NCBI GenBank assembly: GCA_025677815.1
Contig: JAIXMP010000013.1
Location: 434,001-498,000, forward strand
From: Phascolomyces articulosus
Lineage: Eukaryota; Mucoromycota; Mucoromycetes; Mucorales; Lichtheimiaceae
Reading direction: 5' to 3'
DNA: 64,000 nt
Under the pieces are notes generated by a model that was not told the DNA's origin, did no database searches, and saw only the letters and a program-made list of their open reading frames with translations. The first letter of the stretch is position 1, and the number at the start of each line of letters is the position of its first letter. The position numbers and the translations under genes are program-made. Of the stretch, positions 51,193-63,797 are shown piece by piece.

Positions 51193-52604
51193 GTTACAAA
51201 CCAAGGAGTGGTTATAATTTTTTTTTGCTGGGCTTGCGTGTTGTTGAGTGGGAAAAGAAAAAAAAAAGTGCATTGATTTTACATTTTTGGTTATCTTCTT
51301 CAATTTCATTGGTTCATTTTTGGTTCTACATACACTGCGTACCTCTCAACTTTTACGTGTCAAAAGCAAAAGGATATCTATATATCTTCCTTTTTGATTT
51401 ATAGCGGCGCAGTTCAGTTGTGATAAAATATAGAATGAATCGGTTTCAATATCATATGAAACCTTTCAAGGGTGTCTCATTATCCTAAAAAATGGGCAAT
51501 GGTGACAGGTGATGATGGTGAAAAAAAACCACTTGCTATTTTTTTTTTATTTCATGCCATTTTATCGATATGATTTTTTATACACCAGTCCAACCGGGAG
51601 TATGGACAGCAACTTAAAAAAGGATAGCGCAGCCATCGAATAATTTATAATAATGTGATTGTTTGATATGATGGTGCTGATGCGATGGATTCAATAGTAA
51701 TAATGAATCACCTGTACTTTTTTTTGGTCAAGATAATAAAAAAAAAAGGTAGTCCATATCGATTGTAAAACCATCGGCTTCGTTCGGTTTTTTTTTATCA
51801 TTATTAATGATGATGATTTTCTACTTATACTACTAGTCTATAGTCACCATTTTAAAGAAACTGGTTTGAGACTGTGTATTATACCACTTTATTTTTTTTT
51901 CTTTCATTCAAAAAGATTTATCAATAGACTCTTCTTTATATATAAACAAAAAAGGTACATTATATAAATGGTCATTGTAAGAATGAATTGAAAGTTCATT
52001 ACTCATTTATTAAATAATAATAATAAAAGAACTATTTCTGGTATATGCATAAACTCATTGCTTTATATGGTACGGGAGAGTATGATGATAGTTGAATTGG
52101 GGGGTTGTGGGAGGGAAGGGAAGGAGGTTGTTTTGGGATGCAAAAAAAGGCTTTATTTTTTTACAATCATCATAAAAAAAAGTTCTTTCTCTTTCCCACT
52201 TTCTTTTTTTTTTTCTCACCTCATAAAAAAAAAGAGAGAGGTTGCGTTGTATATAAAAAAAAATTAAAACTTGTGTTTTTTGAGGGTGAGAGAGTGTGTG
52301 TGTGTAAAGTGTGTATGTTTATATAAGTTTTTATACCTTTTTTTTCTTATATATTTACCAACATACAAACTACTACAAACAACTATTACTACTACTTCTA
52401 CTTCTACGACCAACAGCCCTTATTTCTTCTTTTATTATTCTTTATTTTATTTTATTTTGCTCCTTAAAGTAGTTCCTTTTATTATTATTATTATTTCTTT
52501 TTCTCTCTCCTTCAAAGAGAAAAGTATACAATCATACTTATATAATAATAATAATACGGTGTCTACATTTTTTCTTTTAAATATCACAAAGAACTAAAAG
52601 AAAA
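51193..52604. promoter_or_regulatory. Divergent promoter region
   Basis: 1.4 kb separate the BRAP2-type gene (minus) from the basic-protein gene (plus). The stretch is AT-rich with poly-A/T runs, a G-rich block (52096-52140), a TATATAAGTTT element at 52318-52328 and long CT-rich tracts up to the plus-strand ATG, as expected of an extended 5' leader. No ORF is credible. Confidence 0.45.
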
Positions 52605-53488
52605 ATGTCCAAACGTTTTCATGGAGAAGCGTTTACAACGACTACTATGATGTCCGCCGGCGGCAAAACTCATGAACAAGAAGAAAATATCGGTCCACGA
52701 CTTATTCGTCAGCCTCGTCGTATGAAACGATTACTTGGTACCGTCAAACGACAAATCTTTGGACCTAGTTATGACCCCTATCAACGAGACCAAGTAGAAG
52801 AAAATGATGAAAAAACAGCAACAGAAAAGAACAAGGAGGAGGAAGAAGTAGCGCGTGATGAAAGACCAACCAAACGACATCGTTCAATTGCTTCAGCACT
52901 TATGAATTCAATATCCACTGTAGCTTATGAACTCTTTTGGAATACAGGTCCTCGCCCAACGATTACAGATGAAAAACAACAACGATATTATCAACAACAT
53001 CATCCTCATCATTATCGTCAACAACAAAAGAAATTGTTACGTGGAAGAGATATTGATTTTACTCATTTTCAAACGTCTTCTGCTTGGGAACATCGATTAC
53101 AACAGGCTGAACAATTCATTCGCCGTGTTTGTTTACAAAGTCAACAACAACAACAACAACAGCGTCAACGTTTTAATAATGAGTCGTCTACTTCTTGGTT
53201 TGGTTTGCCTCCTTTTGCTGCTGAAGCCTATAAAAAGGCCGTGGAAGAAGATAATAATAAATGGGGTTTGGTGAATAAAGAAGATTATGAAGTCTGCTTC
53301 TTGGTAAATAATGTAAATAATAATATAATGATTTTTTTTGTACTCGTTTATATTATCCTTGGATAGAAATGTATCATCACTTACTCATTTATTATATATA
53401 TATATATATATAGTCATCCATACCACCTCCAAAACCAAAGCGAAATATTCAACATCAACAACAACCATCCATCGTACCAAATTATTAA
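52605..53488 (+). CDS. Unrecognised basic, Gln-rich protein
   Basis: Two exons (52605-53303, 53414-53488) give 257 residues; the AAAAATGTC start context and phase-0 intron are convincing. I do not recognise a domain. A basic N-terminal segment (RLIRQPRRMKRLLGTVKRQI) is followed by an acidic Glu-rich stretch (about 68-90) and an NLS-like PTKRHR. Then comes a hydrophobic ALMNSISTVAYELFWNTG, a Gln/His-rich region, a helical HRLQQAEQFIRRVCLQSQQ, and a conserved-looking WFGLPPFAAEAYKKAVEEDN. The C-terminus is proline- and lysine-rich. Nuclear location is a guess from the basic motifs. The upstream leader is unusually long and pyrimidine-rich. Confidence 0.7.
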
Positions 53489-54142
53489 ATTCATGATTCA
53501 AAAAAAAATACACTTCTTCTTTTCCCTTTTCATTTTCTCTTTGCATATCATTTTCTTTTTTCACTTATTCCGTTACATTTTCTCTCACATTTATTGCACA
53601 CACACCCTTTTTATTACAACACTTCACACACACTCAACCAAACAACAAGTAAAACTAACTCAAACAAACATACCCGCATCTCTCTCTCTCTCTTTTTTAT
53701 TATTATTATTATTTCTCTTTATTATTATTATATTATCACCTTTATATATATATTATTTTTATCATTTTATCTATCAATTTATTATTGGAAAAATAGTTTA
53801 TTATTATATATACAACGCTCGACACCAAAAAAATATATATACATAATTATTTCTTAAAAAGAAAAAGGTGATATTAGTTGTTTCGTGTTGTTTGTAATTG
53901 ATGAGACGTTTTATAATCCATGCATTCATTATAACCTGCAGTTAGCTTTATATATATGATAATTTCATATTATAACAAAAATGCCGAGCCATGAATGATG
54001 GCTTTTGTTATTTATCTTCTCACGCCCCATAACGTTTTATATTTGTATACATCATTATTTTTGAATACATATCATCAAACAACAAGATGAATATTTATTT
54101 TTAAAACGTCATTCGATTTTTTCTATTCAATTACGCTATTTA
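53489..54142. other. Convergent 3' region
   Basis: Pyrimidine-rich, then TAT-rich sequence between two converging genes. The ORFs at 53493-53857 are low-complexity Phe/Ile/Ser translations of CT and AT tracts. I see no gene. Confidence 0.5.
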
Positions 54143-55971
54143 TCAAATCTCGGATGATTTTGTTGTTGTGTGTATAGTGTGTTGGATAATACGATCATAC
54201 ACTTGAGGACTGAATGACGTTGGTGTTGTTTTATTCGATTCATTCATCCCTATTGGCACTATCAGGATGATGTATTAGAAATGAACAAGATTTTAGTTTT
54301 TTTTTTTTTTTTTTTTTCATAAACCAACTTGTTTATATGTATATGTATAAAAAAAACATAGATGCAAAAAAATTGCCGAGAAAAAGAGAGAATAATAATT
54401 TACCAAACCAAAACCATGGTGATATGCCCATGACTGAATTCCAATTATTTTTAATACCATTATCCCATAATCGTTCAGAAGCTTCAAAAGTCATCATTCT
54501 AGATCTGGTTGTTGTTGTTGTTGTTATGGGTAATGAAGGTGCTACCTGATCCTCGTCGTCGTCATGGTAATGACTGTCGTCAGGATAATCAATACGAAGA
54601 TGATAAGGTCGAGAACTAACATGTTCGATGGTTGTCTTGTTTCGTAAAATGCAATAACTATGAAATCCTGTGAAACCACTCAGCACAACCGAAAAGAGTA
54701 TCCCACTAAAAAATATTAAGAAAATGATATGTCATATGAGTCATTTTAAAATTTCATTTTGGGGGAGATGGGTTGGTTGGTTGGTTGGTTGGTTGGTAAA
54801 TAATTACAGTAACAGCGTGACCACCCAATGGATATCAATATATTGATAATCATCCTATTATATAATATATTATTATAAGTAATATGAATATGGGGATCCA
54901 CTTGTAAATTATGATTTACCCAACCAATAACACCTGTCAATAAAGGAACCCAACTTTGATATCGTCCCATATGATAAAAATTGATCCCAATTTTGTATAA
55001 AGTATACAAGTAAAGTTTATAGGCATTCCAACAGAATCGTAAACTAATAGGCTGACCATTAAATATGGCACGAGTCAAGGGTGACCATACAATACTCATT
55101 ACCCAACATGCGTAAGTGGTTGTATAGAGAAGGAATAGATAAAATAATTTATGATTTTGTTGTCCAACACATCCACCTATCCTAAACATCCATCATTGAA
55201 ATATATGATCAATCTAAATTAGTCATCTATCCATGTACACTCCTCCTTCTAACACACACACATATATATAGGATATATATTACCATGGGCAATGACTAAT
55301 AATAATAATAAAAAAAAAGATGGAAAAAGAGAGGAATAAATGAAAATATCCAGAGTTGTATTTCTTAGCAACAAATCGGGGAGATAAAAAAAAAAAACTC
55401 ACTGATCCATTTTTAGTATACATTGATTACATTGTTTACAGTGATGTGTTCTATCTGGTTTCGTAATATTACAAATCGAACAAATATTAAATTCACCTTC
55501 CTTATTACAAAGGGATACTTGAATAATATCTTTATCTTTGGTTGTTTGTAAAGTACAGGATGGACTTCCTGGTGGCGTTAACCATAATCTTGTATAAGTA
55601 AAAAGAGAAAGACACCATAATAAAATGGGGATCCCTTTTTTTTTATTTATTTTTTCCTGGTTACTTATTTATTTATCTTTCTATAATAAATAGATGTTAT
55701 TTTTCCAATTGTTTTCTTTTACTAACCTAATAATCGAACATCATGGGATGCCAATAAACGTCCTTGAAAGAAAGAAAAAAAATGGTACGATCAATGTCAG
55801 CATGACGTTGTGTCCGCATGTCATTCAATTGAAAAATTATAAAAATGGAGAAATAAAAATAAACATGCCATAAACACGAACAATAAATGAATGTAATGTA
55901 TAACTCATTAACCCATATACAACACATGGAAATGTAATTCGAGCTGCTATGGTTTCAATGGAACGACTCAT
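54143..55971 (-). CDS. DHHC-type protein S-palmitoyltransferase
   Basis: Eight exons (55971-55878, 55762-55727, 55634-55403, 55295-55284, 55181-54920, 54854-54808, 54705-54404, 54258-54143) join to 366 residues. The Cys-rich domain reads CSICNITKPDRTHHCKQCNQ, then [20 protein letters not shown], with catalytic DHHC intact. The His-His-Cys-Pro-Trp part is split across a 12-nt micro-exon. Two hydrophobic segments precede the Cys-rich domain (ITFPCVVYGLMSYTLHSFIV; LLWCLSLFTY) and two or more follow (LFYLFLLYTTTYACWVMSIV; WVVTLLLGILFSVVLSGF). A TTxE-like NKTTIEHV follows TM4, and the family motif ERLWDNGIKNNWNSVMG precedes the PWFWF end. It acylates cysteines of membrane proteins in the ER/Golgi or plasma membrane. 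The TTGG repeat at 54771-54797 is inside an intron. The subfamily is not resolved. Confidence 0.88.
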
Positions 55972-56170
55972 ATTAAATATCAAGGAAAAGAAAAAAAAAA
56001 TACTTAATAAAGTAAAAAGGTTATTCGGGAAATGTGGTTTCTTGGCAATAGTTAAAAAAAAAACAAAGCTCAACTCTCTTTTTTTTTATTATTATTATTA
56101 TCAACCTATAGGACGATATTGTTAAAAAACAAAAAAAAAGGTTAAAATAATCAAAAAAAAAAAAAAAAAA

Positions 56171-57233
56171 CTATAAATGACGCCGATGGGATATGATATG
56201 CTCATCTAAAATATTGATTTGATGCTGATGGTGATCATTTTTGGGTAATAGATAAGGAGGAGGTGGTGGTTGAATTGTGGTGGATGTTGATAATGGTGGA
56301 GGAGGGATTGATGTTGCTGAAGATAAATGATAATTCATATTATGATTATTATTATTCGTCATAAGAGTAGTACTAGTTGTATGAAGTGCCGATTGTTCTT
56401 CTAAGGATTCATTACTTGCTGTTCCAATCGAAGAGGATAAAGAAGGTGGATAAGTTGATAATGAAGAAGTCGAAGACGATGAAGAAGAAGAGGATGGAAT
56501 TAATACGGGTGTAGGTAAACGTAAAGAAACATAACAAGAATAAACATGATGTAAATCATCCAATGTAATCAATAAGCGATAATTCTAATGATAGATAGAG
56601 AAATTGGATGGATTAGTGGATGATAGGAGAGCCTCCCCCCAACTCATTCTATAGTTTTTGTCGTCACCGCTCATAAGAATATATATATATATGTACCAGG
56701 ATAGATAATAATTGCTTTTCCATTAAATTGATTTCAGATAAACTAAAACACCACATGGCATATTTCGCCCAATGCTTATTTTTTGGAGATGCATCATGCA
56801 ATGCTTTGGAAGTTACAATCAGTGTCGCCAAAAAAATTCGATGACACGTGCATGGCATCCCTCGAGCCACTCGTTCAAGTCTTTTCTGTAATCGTTCCAG
56901 AAATACTAACGTGGCGAATAATGTTCCCGCACGGACAGACGATCGCTTGACAACAACACTAATAAATGTACGCAATGGAGGTGGCCATGCTTGAGGATTA
57001 GCACTTTCTGGTACTAAAGTGGCTGAGGATTCATTTTCATGAACTGTATTCATTCCACTGGTTGTTGTACTCATCGATGTTGTTGTTGCTGCCGTTGCTC
57101 CGGGAGGGGTGGTCGTGGAAGGTGCCGGATGACATGGAATGACACGCGACGCTTGTTGTGAAACATGTGTCAAGAGTTCAGATGTAACAGAACTTTGGAT
57201 AGCAACATTGAATTGACTCTCAAAATCCCTCAT
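56171..57233 (-). CDS. Pcl/Pho80-type cyclin
   Basis: Two exons (57233-56697, 56584-56171) encode 316 residues. The core (WPPPLRTFISVVVKRSSVRA, LVFLERLQKRL, HRIFLATLIVTSKALHD, NKHWAKYAMWCFSLSEINLM, EKQLLSIL-NYRLLITLDDL) is the cyclin fold of Pho85-associated PCL cyclins, with the conserved YW/AMW and NxxE-like features. Such cyclins direct a Pho85-type CDK in cell-cycle, morphogenesis or nutrient responses. The N-terminal 70 residues and the C-terminal 100 are Ser/Thr/Pro-rich. The start is Met 57233; the longer frame upstream runs into GA-repeat sequence (57262-57288) and is likely leader. The gene lies just upstream of the DHHC gene on the same strand, 199 bp from its ATG, so the two are closely spaced. 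Confidence 0.82.
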
Positions 57234-57667
57234 CGTTCTTTTTGAAACGATGAATTCAAGGGAAAAAGAGAGAGAGAGAGAGAGAGTGAGAGAGGGATCA
57301 AAAAGGGAAAGAAGAAAAGAACGGGAAGAAAATAAAAAAGTCAAATTTTTTACGTTTTCGTTTTATTACTTTTTTTTCCCCCAGAAATGCCGAGACAATA
57401 ATATAAAGAGAAAAAAGAAAGAAAGAAAAAAAAAAGAGGATGGAGAAAAAAAAACAAGTAATATGAATTGGGTAGTGGGGAGAATTAATGAAGGGGAAAA
57501 AATGCTAGTAGTGAAGTGTTGGATGAAGATGGATAAAAATGCAAATTATAAATCATAAAAATATTGTTCAGCTTTTTTTTTTTTTTTTTTGGGAATAATA
57601 ATAAAGAAAATGGCTTGTAATGTAAAAATAATAACAATAATAATCAAATGGCTTGTATATATCCCTC
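57234..57667. promoter_or_regulatory. Promoter/leader of the cyclin gene
   Basis: Purine-rich on the plus strand (GA repeat 57262-57288 and AAAGAA tracts), thus a pyrimidine-rich leader for the minus-strand cyclin. No gene. It also contains the 3' end of the WC-2-type gene. Confidence 0.5.
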
Positions 57668-59554
57668 TTAGTCAGTACTTAAACCTTTTTTCTTGCTTTT
57701 CTTCGCCCATCGTAATCCACATGCATTACAAAGTCTATTTTTTGAAAGATATATTCAATTAATCAATCATGAACCACATAAAAATTCATATATATATATA
57801 TATATATACATTTCATAGTACTCTTAATGATTATTAAGATTACTGCTGTTAATAACAAAATAGAAAAGATACATACGTTTTTGGACCATGAGGACCTTTA
57901 CGCCATTCGGGAGATGTAGCAGTTCCACAATCAGTACAAACGTATTCATCCGCACCTCTTTGTTTCTTCTAAATAATAATAAATCCCATCATAAAATAAA
58001 ATAAAAAAAAAGACCCGACGCATTGGTTACAATCTTGATATTCTTATTATTGAAATGGAAGAGGAAGATGCATAAAAATCCCCATGGCACAAACAAACAC
58101 GACAAATAATAATAATAATAAAAAAAACTTACCCTTCGTTTTGATTTATCTTTAATGATTTCACCCGTTGTTGTTTCCGTTATATCCATCACGTTCACTG
58201 ACGCCATTCCGACGGCCGTTATTGCTGGAATGGTAGTGGATGAAGTAGTGGATGTTGATGTTGTCATGGTAGAAGTAGGTGGTACAGGAGATCGAACACG
58301 ATTCGTAGTATTGAGATTATTATTATTATTATTATTGTTATTTCCATACATTGCCATCATGCCATTTTCTCGTAACCATAACCCATTTTCGGTATTATTG
58401 TTATTGTTATTATTATTATGACTATGATTCGTCGTTGTTGTTGTCGTTGTATTATTACTGATATTGGATAATGTACTTTCTTCAGTGTTACTGGGTCTTT
58501 TTTTCGAATGAGTATTATTATTATTATTATTATTATTATTGTTATTATTGTTATTATTGTTACTGGTTGTTGTCACACTAGAATGATGATGAAGATGATG
58601 TGGATCCTCTAAAAAATCAAGATTAAAAAGAGGTTCCATACCAGGCACTTCGACGGGAATTTCACGTAATCGTTGTTTTAACCATTCATTTTCCATTTTC
58701 AATTCCAAAAAGGAATCAAATAAACTATCCATCGAAGAAGGATAAGGTTGAGCAATGGCGAAAAAGGAACGTGGGGGTTGACCTGGAATATCTGTCCTTG
58801 GATGACCCATGGTTTCAAATAAAGTGTAAGATTGATCCTTTTTACGAAATCGATAAATGGTTTTGATTTGAGACCGTGTATGAAAGGCACGATTGAAATC
58901 ACGGATAAATATGTCAATATCATCCACATGGATATATTCGGTAAGCGAACGGCCAACTAATTCTTCGGGTGTATATCCGGTCAATTCGATACTGGAAGGG
59001 GAACAATATAATATCTTGCCGACCGGCGACAAGACATGAAAAAGTCCCGTGACTTCATTCAATATACGTTCGGACCAGTTGCGGCGTCGTCTGAAATCAA
59101 CTCCGCTACTGGCACTATTTCGTTGAGAAGGTTGTTGTTGTTGTGATGGTGGTGGTGGTGGTGGTGGTGGTTGAGATTGTTGTTGCTGTTGAGATGGAGT
59201 AACAAAAGAAGCGGTTGGTGGATTATGAATTCTGTCATTTAATATGACATCATTTTCATGCAAAACAAAATCTTCAGGTGTGGTATATTGCATAATGGTG
59301 GATGAATTATTTGAAGTGGTGGCTGTAGAAGTGGTTGCGGTCGAAGTGGTTGTTGTTGTTGTAGGTGTTGAAAAATCAATGAGTGGATGTTGTTGTTGTT
59401 GTTGATTATGATGATGATGTGTATGAGGTTGTTGTAATGGTTGTTGACTAAAAAATGGGTATAAACCAGAAGTATTCTCATTAGCAGCATCAAGAAGAAA
59501 AAAATCAGGATGATGAGTGGTTGTAGTGGTAGGTTCAGGGTGATTGGGTTGCAT
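57668..59554 (-). CDS. wc-2: White collar-2 type PAS/GATA transcription factor
   Basis: Three exons (59554-58133, 57968-57877, 57734-57668) give 526 residues from the first in-frame ATG. The frame stays open for another 50 codons upstream without an ATG, so a further 5' exon is possible. The PAS domain (about residues 157-265) has [39 protein letters not shown] and a GHPRTD end. A helical [10 protein letters not shown] segment follows, and the C-terminus holds a GATA finger with C-x2-C-x18-C-x2-C ([12 protein letters not shown] ... LCNACG) plus a basic tail WAKKSKKKG. This is the WC-2 (madB/wctB) layout: non-photosensory partner of WC-1-type blue-light receptors, acting in the nucleus on light-regulated promoters. 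Poly-Gln, poly-His, poly-Thr, Pro and Asn tracts expand the linkers. Confidence 0.9.
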
Positions 59555-61169
59555 GATAAACTGTCCAAATGAGGAAGGTACACGGAATGAGTCGGGCGAA
59601 TACCGCGTAGGGGTTGTATTAAAAGTAACGGCAGTAGCACTGAACGTGCAGTCAAAGTTATCAGCGTAAAACGTCGTAATGGTGAACAATTGGGTGTCAA
59701 CCAATAAATTATATTATTATTTTTTTTAATTTCAATTGTGCCCAAATTTAATTGCACAATGGAAGTGATTCAATTTCGAATGTGAGAGGAACGTTTTTTT
59801 TTACTACATAATGAGGTGAGTTAAAAAAAAATAAGACCGCTCCTCTCCATATTTTTTTTTAAAAAAGTTACCGGAACAAATAATAAAAAAATATCGTTAT
59901 CGTTCGTTCGTGATGAATTGAATAATTATTATAAGAAATAAAGTGAAAGAAACTTTTGGGGGTGAAAAAAGGAACCTTTTTTTTAAAAAAAAAAAGAGAA
60001 AAGAAAAGAAGAAGTAGAGAAAAAAAAAGAAAAAAAAAAGGGTGGTTGGTTATTATATAACCTTCTTCTTTTTTCGCGTGGTTGCCAAGGAAGGAAATAT
60101 AGGCCAGTGCTTTGGGATCTGCACACACATTTATAATAAAAAAACAACAGGTAAACAGTAGGTGAACTTTACACAAGCTGCGATATGACCCAAAAAAATG
60201 AAAAATAATGGTGTCATTCTTCCTATAAAAGGAAATCGTTGCCTTTTTTCTTTGACTTTTCCCTTAGGGGGGGTACACACACATACGTCATGGCCACACT
60301 CATTATGTTGATTATTACATTATCATTGACATAATAATAAACCTTAATTCTTTATTATTATGTGGCAAGGTTTATTCCACTCACTTTTATTATTATTATT
60401 TTTAAGGGTCGCTGACATGATTAAACAACCCATCAATTCATCATTAAGAACCCTTTTTCTATGTTAAATCCCTTTCTTTTTTGACATTAAAAATGTACTT
60501 GCCACATCAATAACTCATTGATTTATTGACTACTTTTTTTTTATCTATAACCATTATGATAATGATTATTCTATTACCTTTTTTTAAAAAAATAGAATGA
60601 TCTATTACAATATCAGTTTATATATCCATATTTCCTTATCTTTTTTTTATAATAATTTATTTGAATTGGGAAATAAATCTACATCATTGTCTGTACTACT
60701 TGTTTTTAAAAAAAGTATAATAAATTGGGGTTGATATAAGTAAAAGAAGTAAAAGAAAAAAAAAAGAAAGAAAATGAAATGAATTGCATTTTACATAGTT
60801 TTTATATGTTTTTATAATTCAAAGGTCATTCATTGATTTTTTTAAGGATGATATAAAAATATAATAAGGAATTAGAAATAGAATTTTTTTTTTAAAGTGA
60901 TGAATGATGATGATATGAATGACGATATGGTTTGTTATGAATGATGACGATGATGATGATGATGGAGATATGGTACAAACTTTAGTAATACTCAAAATGA
61001 TGTCATAATTACCATATAAAGAGAAGGATGCTACCTTTCAGGTGTGTGTATGTGTAACAAATAATATTACGTAGTGGTGGTAGTCATAGTAATAATCCAG
61101 TCCTTTGGTTCAAATGATTATCCCTCTCATCTCCTCCTCCTCCTCCTCTTATTTACGTAAAGATGAACT

Positions 61170-61201
<32 letters not shown>

Positions 61202-63558
61202 CTTGAACAAACTAAAAAAAAAAAAGAAAAGAAAGGGAGGTGGGGAGGTGAAAGGAGTGGATGGATTAGGAAAAAGGATAAGGAGTAGAACTATGGGCTA
61301 GACCACATAATAATATTATTCTGCATATCATTATTATTAGTATCAATATGCATATAATGATGATAGTTATTTTATTTCCATCATTCAGTCATAAATTATT
61401 CAAAAATCACTGTCGATCCTATAATGTTTATCCTTTAATTCATTATTATTTGCCACATGATGATGATAACGATGATATGTTGTCATTTATCCCATAATCA
61501 TTATTTATTTCCCTCCTCTCATTCCCCCTTCCCACGAGTATGATAAAGAAATAAATGACGCCATTCTTATTATAATTATTAGGAACACTTTACTATTTAA
61601 AAGACTAGAAGTACTCTTCTTTTACTTCTTTTGTTGTGTAACATCTAGGAACTTTTTTAATAATTCCATGTTGATCGGAACAATGGTAACTCAAAATATA
61701 AGTGCCCCATGCGCTTATATATATATATATATAAATCAATGTATGTAATTGATCGACAACAAGAAGAGCGATTAAAATAAACAGTAACTTTGGTTGTATA
61801 TATATGTATTCTAGAATAGCACCAAGAAGAATATTTATTTATTTCATTCAAAAATGTTTATATCATTATATATCAATATTCTCTACTTCCTGTCATGGCT
61901 GTAGGCTATAATGTTGTAGTATATTTTTAGTATTAGATGCTACGCTTGCTGCGCCACTACTTAGCCTCATATTAAGGCTATATTTTTGTAAAAATAAATC
62001 TTTAGCTTTTGACCTGGTGAATCACATTGTTCCTGTCCTTTTATATTTGTTGATTGTTGTAAAGAAGTATTCGTGCTCCTAGCTTGGTGTCACCGCCAGA
62101 GGACGTAAAAACAGAAACACCAATAATATCTTTTTTCAACAAAAAGGTTTATATATACTAAAAAGGTACATGTGCCTATGGAATGTGACAAGTGATATGT
62201 ATTGTTGTCTAAAACTTTATTTGCTATAGAGTTATAGATATATTTATATATAGATCAAAAGGTTGTATATTATAAAGTTTAATCTTAATTATGATACGTA
62301 AAATCCATGAAATTGGATGGTGGGAGCTGCTTTTTTTCTCTTTCATTCTTTACTTATTATTACACAACAGTCTCTATATTTGAAGTATAAAAGAAACAAA
62401 GAACAAAAAGTAATTCTGTGTTACTTTTTGTGAATAATATTACATGTATGTTTAGTAACTAACATTTAACTATTACAGTTGTATTTCTTGTTACTTGCTT
62501 AAAGTCGACAGTATATTAGAGCATGATTCAACAATTGGATCTTTATCCAATACTGAAACTAGATTAATAAAAATCCTGCAAGAAAGCGACTCTATGTCTA
62601 TAGCCATAAAAAATCATTACCCGTCAATAAATTTTTATTCACTATGTCTCAGGGTAAAAAGATCCAGTATAAAGAGAATGCTCTTGGAGAGACTTTTTTT
62701 TTGTTTGGCCTAGTGATGGGGAGAAAAAAAACTGCTTTGGGAACAATTTTAATGGTTGAAAAGTAGATGAATAAGTACGACAATATTATTTCAGACCTAT
62801 AATAGAGAAATTCTACCATGTATTTTTTTTGTTCTTACTACTAGTAGTGGTAATATTTTTAATTTGCAGTACATAATAGTTTGCTTTTATACAAATATAT
62901 ATAGCTATGTATGTATTTTTCTTATCAGTTGATCCGGATGGGAATAGATCGACAGTTTTCAGGAAACAATAAATATGTTTTCTACCAATGAAAGATCAAC
63001 TGAATAAGCAAGTGCTTATTATTAAAAAGAAGTTGATGATGAAGGTTTTTATTTACTAGTGAGAAGGTATTCATCATGTCAAAATATGAATGCAATCTAT
63101 TCTTTTTTGGTTGATATTCATTGTATTAAATAAATTAGATAGAAACAATTCTTTTCCTCTATCATATGTACATATTATTACTGACCATTCAGATTCTTTT
63201 TTTAGATACAATAAAAAAATCATTTAATTAATCGCATTCATCATCAAGAACCTGGCACTGATACTTGAACAATAAACTATTTTGTAAATATTTATCATAA
63301 CATATACTATTTAACCTGTGTGACATGACAAGAATGGAAAATAAATGACGTCTATTTTTGTCATTTCCAGGAATAAAATATTCTCTTTCATGATCGAAAC
63401 AGGAGAGTGAAAATATCATTGAATTTTCTCAACAGATGATTAATTTTGTGAACCATAAACAAGAGGGAATGATCTCTGACAAAACGGTTACTTCGACTGC
63501 TTGAGGTTAAAATTGGATCGATCGATCAAATGTTGTTACACTTTATTAAAAAAAAACC
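59555..63558. other. Long gene-poor region, possible relics near 62.5 and 63.3 kb
   Basis: The first kilobase carries leader/promoter-like sequence of the WC-2-type gene. Beyond it there is no supported gene. Microsatellites include (ATG)n near 60940-60965, (CTC)n at 61134-61148, (CT)n at 61178-61200 and (TA)n near 61713-61731. The frame at 62495-62713 (plus; includes KVDSILEHDSTIGSLSNTET) follows an acceptor-like TATTACAG but starts without ATG. That at 63228-63419 (minus; SLSCFDHEREYFIPGNDKNR) also looks protein-like. Neither matches a family I know. Confidence 0.4.
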
Positions 63559-63797
63559 ATGTCCCTTCTTCTTAGCTACGTATTTAAAAGTGCAAAACCC
63601 ACAGAATATGTCATCAAAGGGATCAGTGATCCAATTCCATGGTACCGTAAAGTTAAATTCTATCGTAAATAATGATTGTAATCATTCCCCAACTTTTTTT
63701 TTCATGATACGCCTGTGATCCTTTTACAGCCTTTTTGATTAATAATAATGGTTGTACAGAAAAAGAAGAATTCAGATACTTGATCGTTCCAGACTGA
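63559..63797 (+). CDS. Possible 57-residue spliced small protein
   Basis: ATG 63559 in an AAACC-ATG context opens SLLLSYVFKSAKPTEYVIKG; exon 1 ends at 63664. A 65-nt intron with GTAAAT and TTTTACAG ends leads to exon 2 (63730-63797), continuing KVKFY-PFLINNNGCTEKEE to TGA. Intron size and sites match the confirmed genes. The YxFKxAKPxEYVIKGI segment resembles the first beta-strand of SPFH/flotillin-type proteins, so this may be a truncated relic of one; the similarity is weak and from memory. No promoter is obvious. Confidence 0.35.

Noticed and set aside
53493..53857. Overlapping Phe/Ile/Ser-rich ORFs
   Set aside because: Translations of CT- and AT-rich 3' flank without start context or domains.
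54333..54404. Read-through C-terminus of the DHHC gene
   Set aside because: A GTAAAT donor after PWFWF joins in frame to an exon starting VPIG, which matches the usual family continuation better than the hydrophobic read-through.
58155..58421. Plus-strand Val-rich ORF
   Set aside because: Antisense shadow of the Asn/Thr repeats in the WC-2-type gene.
59555..59704. WC-2 start at 59704
   Set aside because: The codon there is TTG; no ATG exists before 59554 in this frame, so the extra 50 codons were left as an open question.
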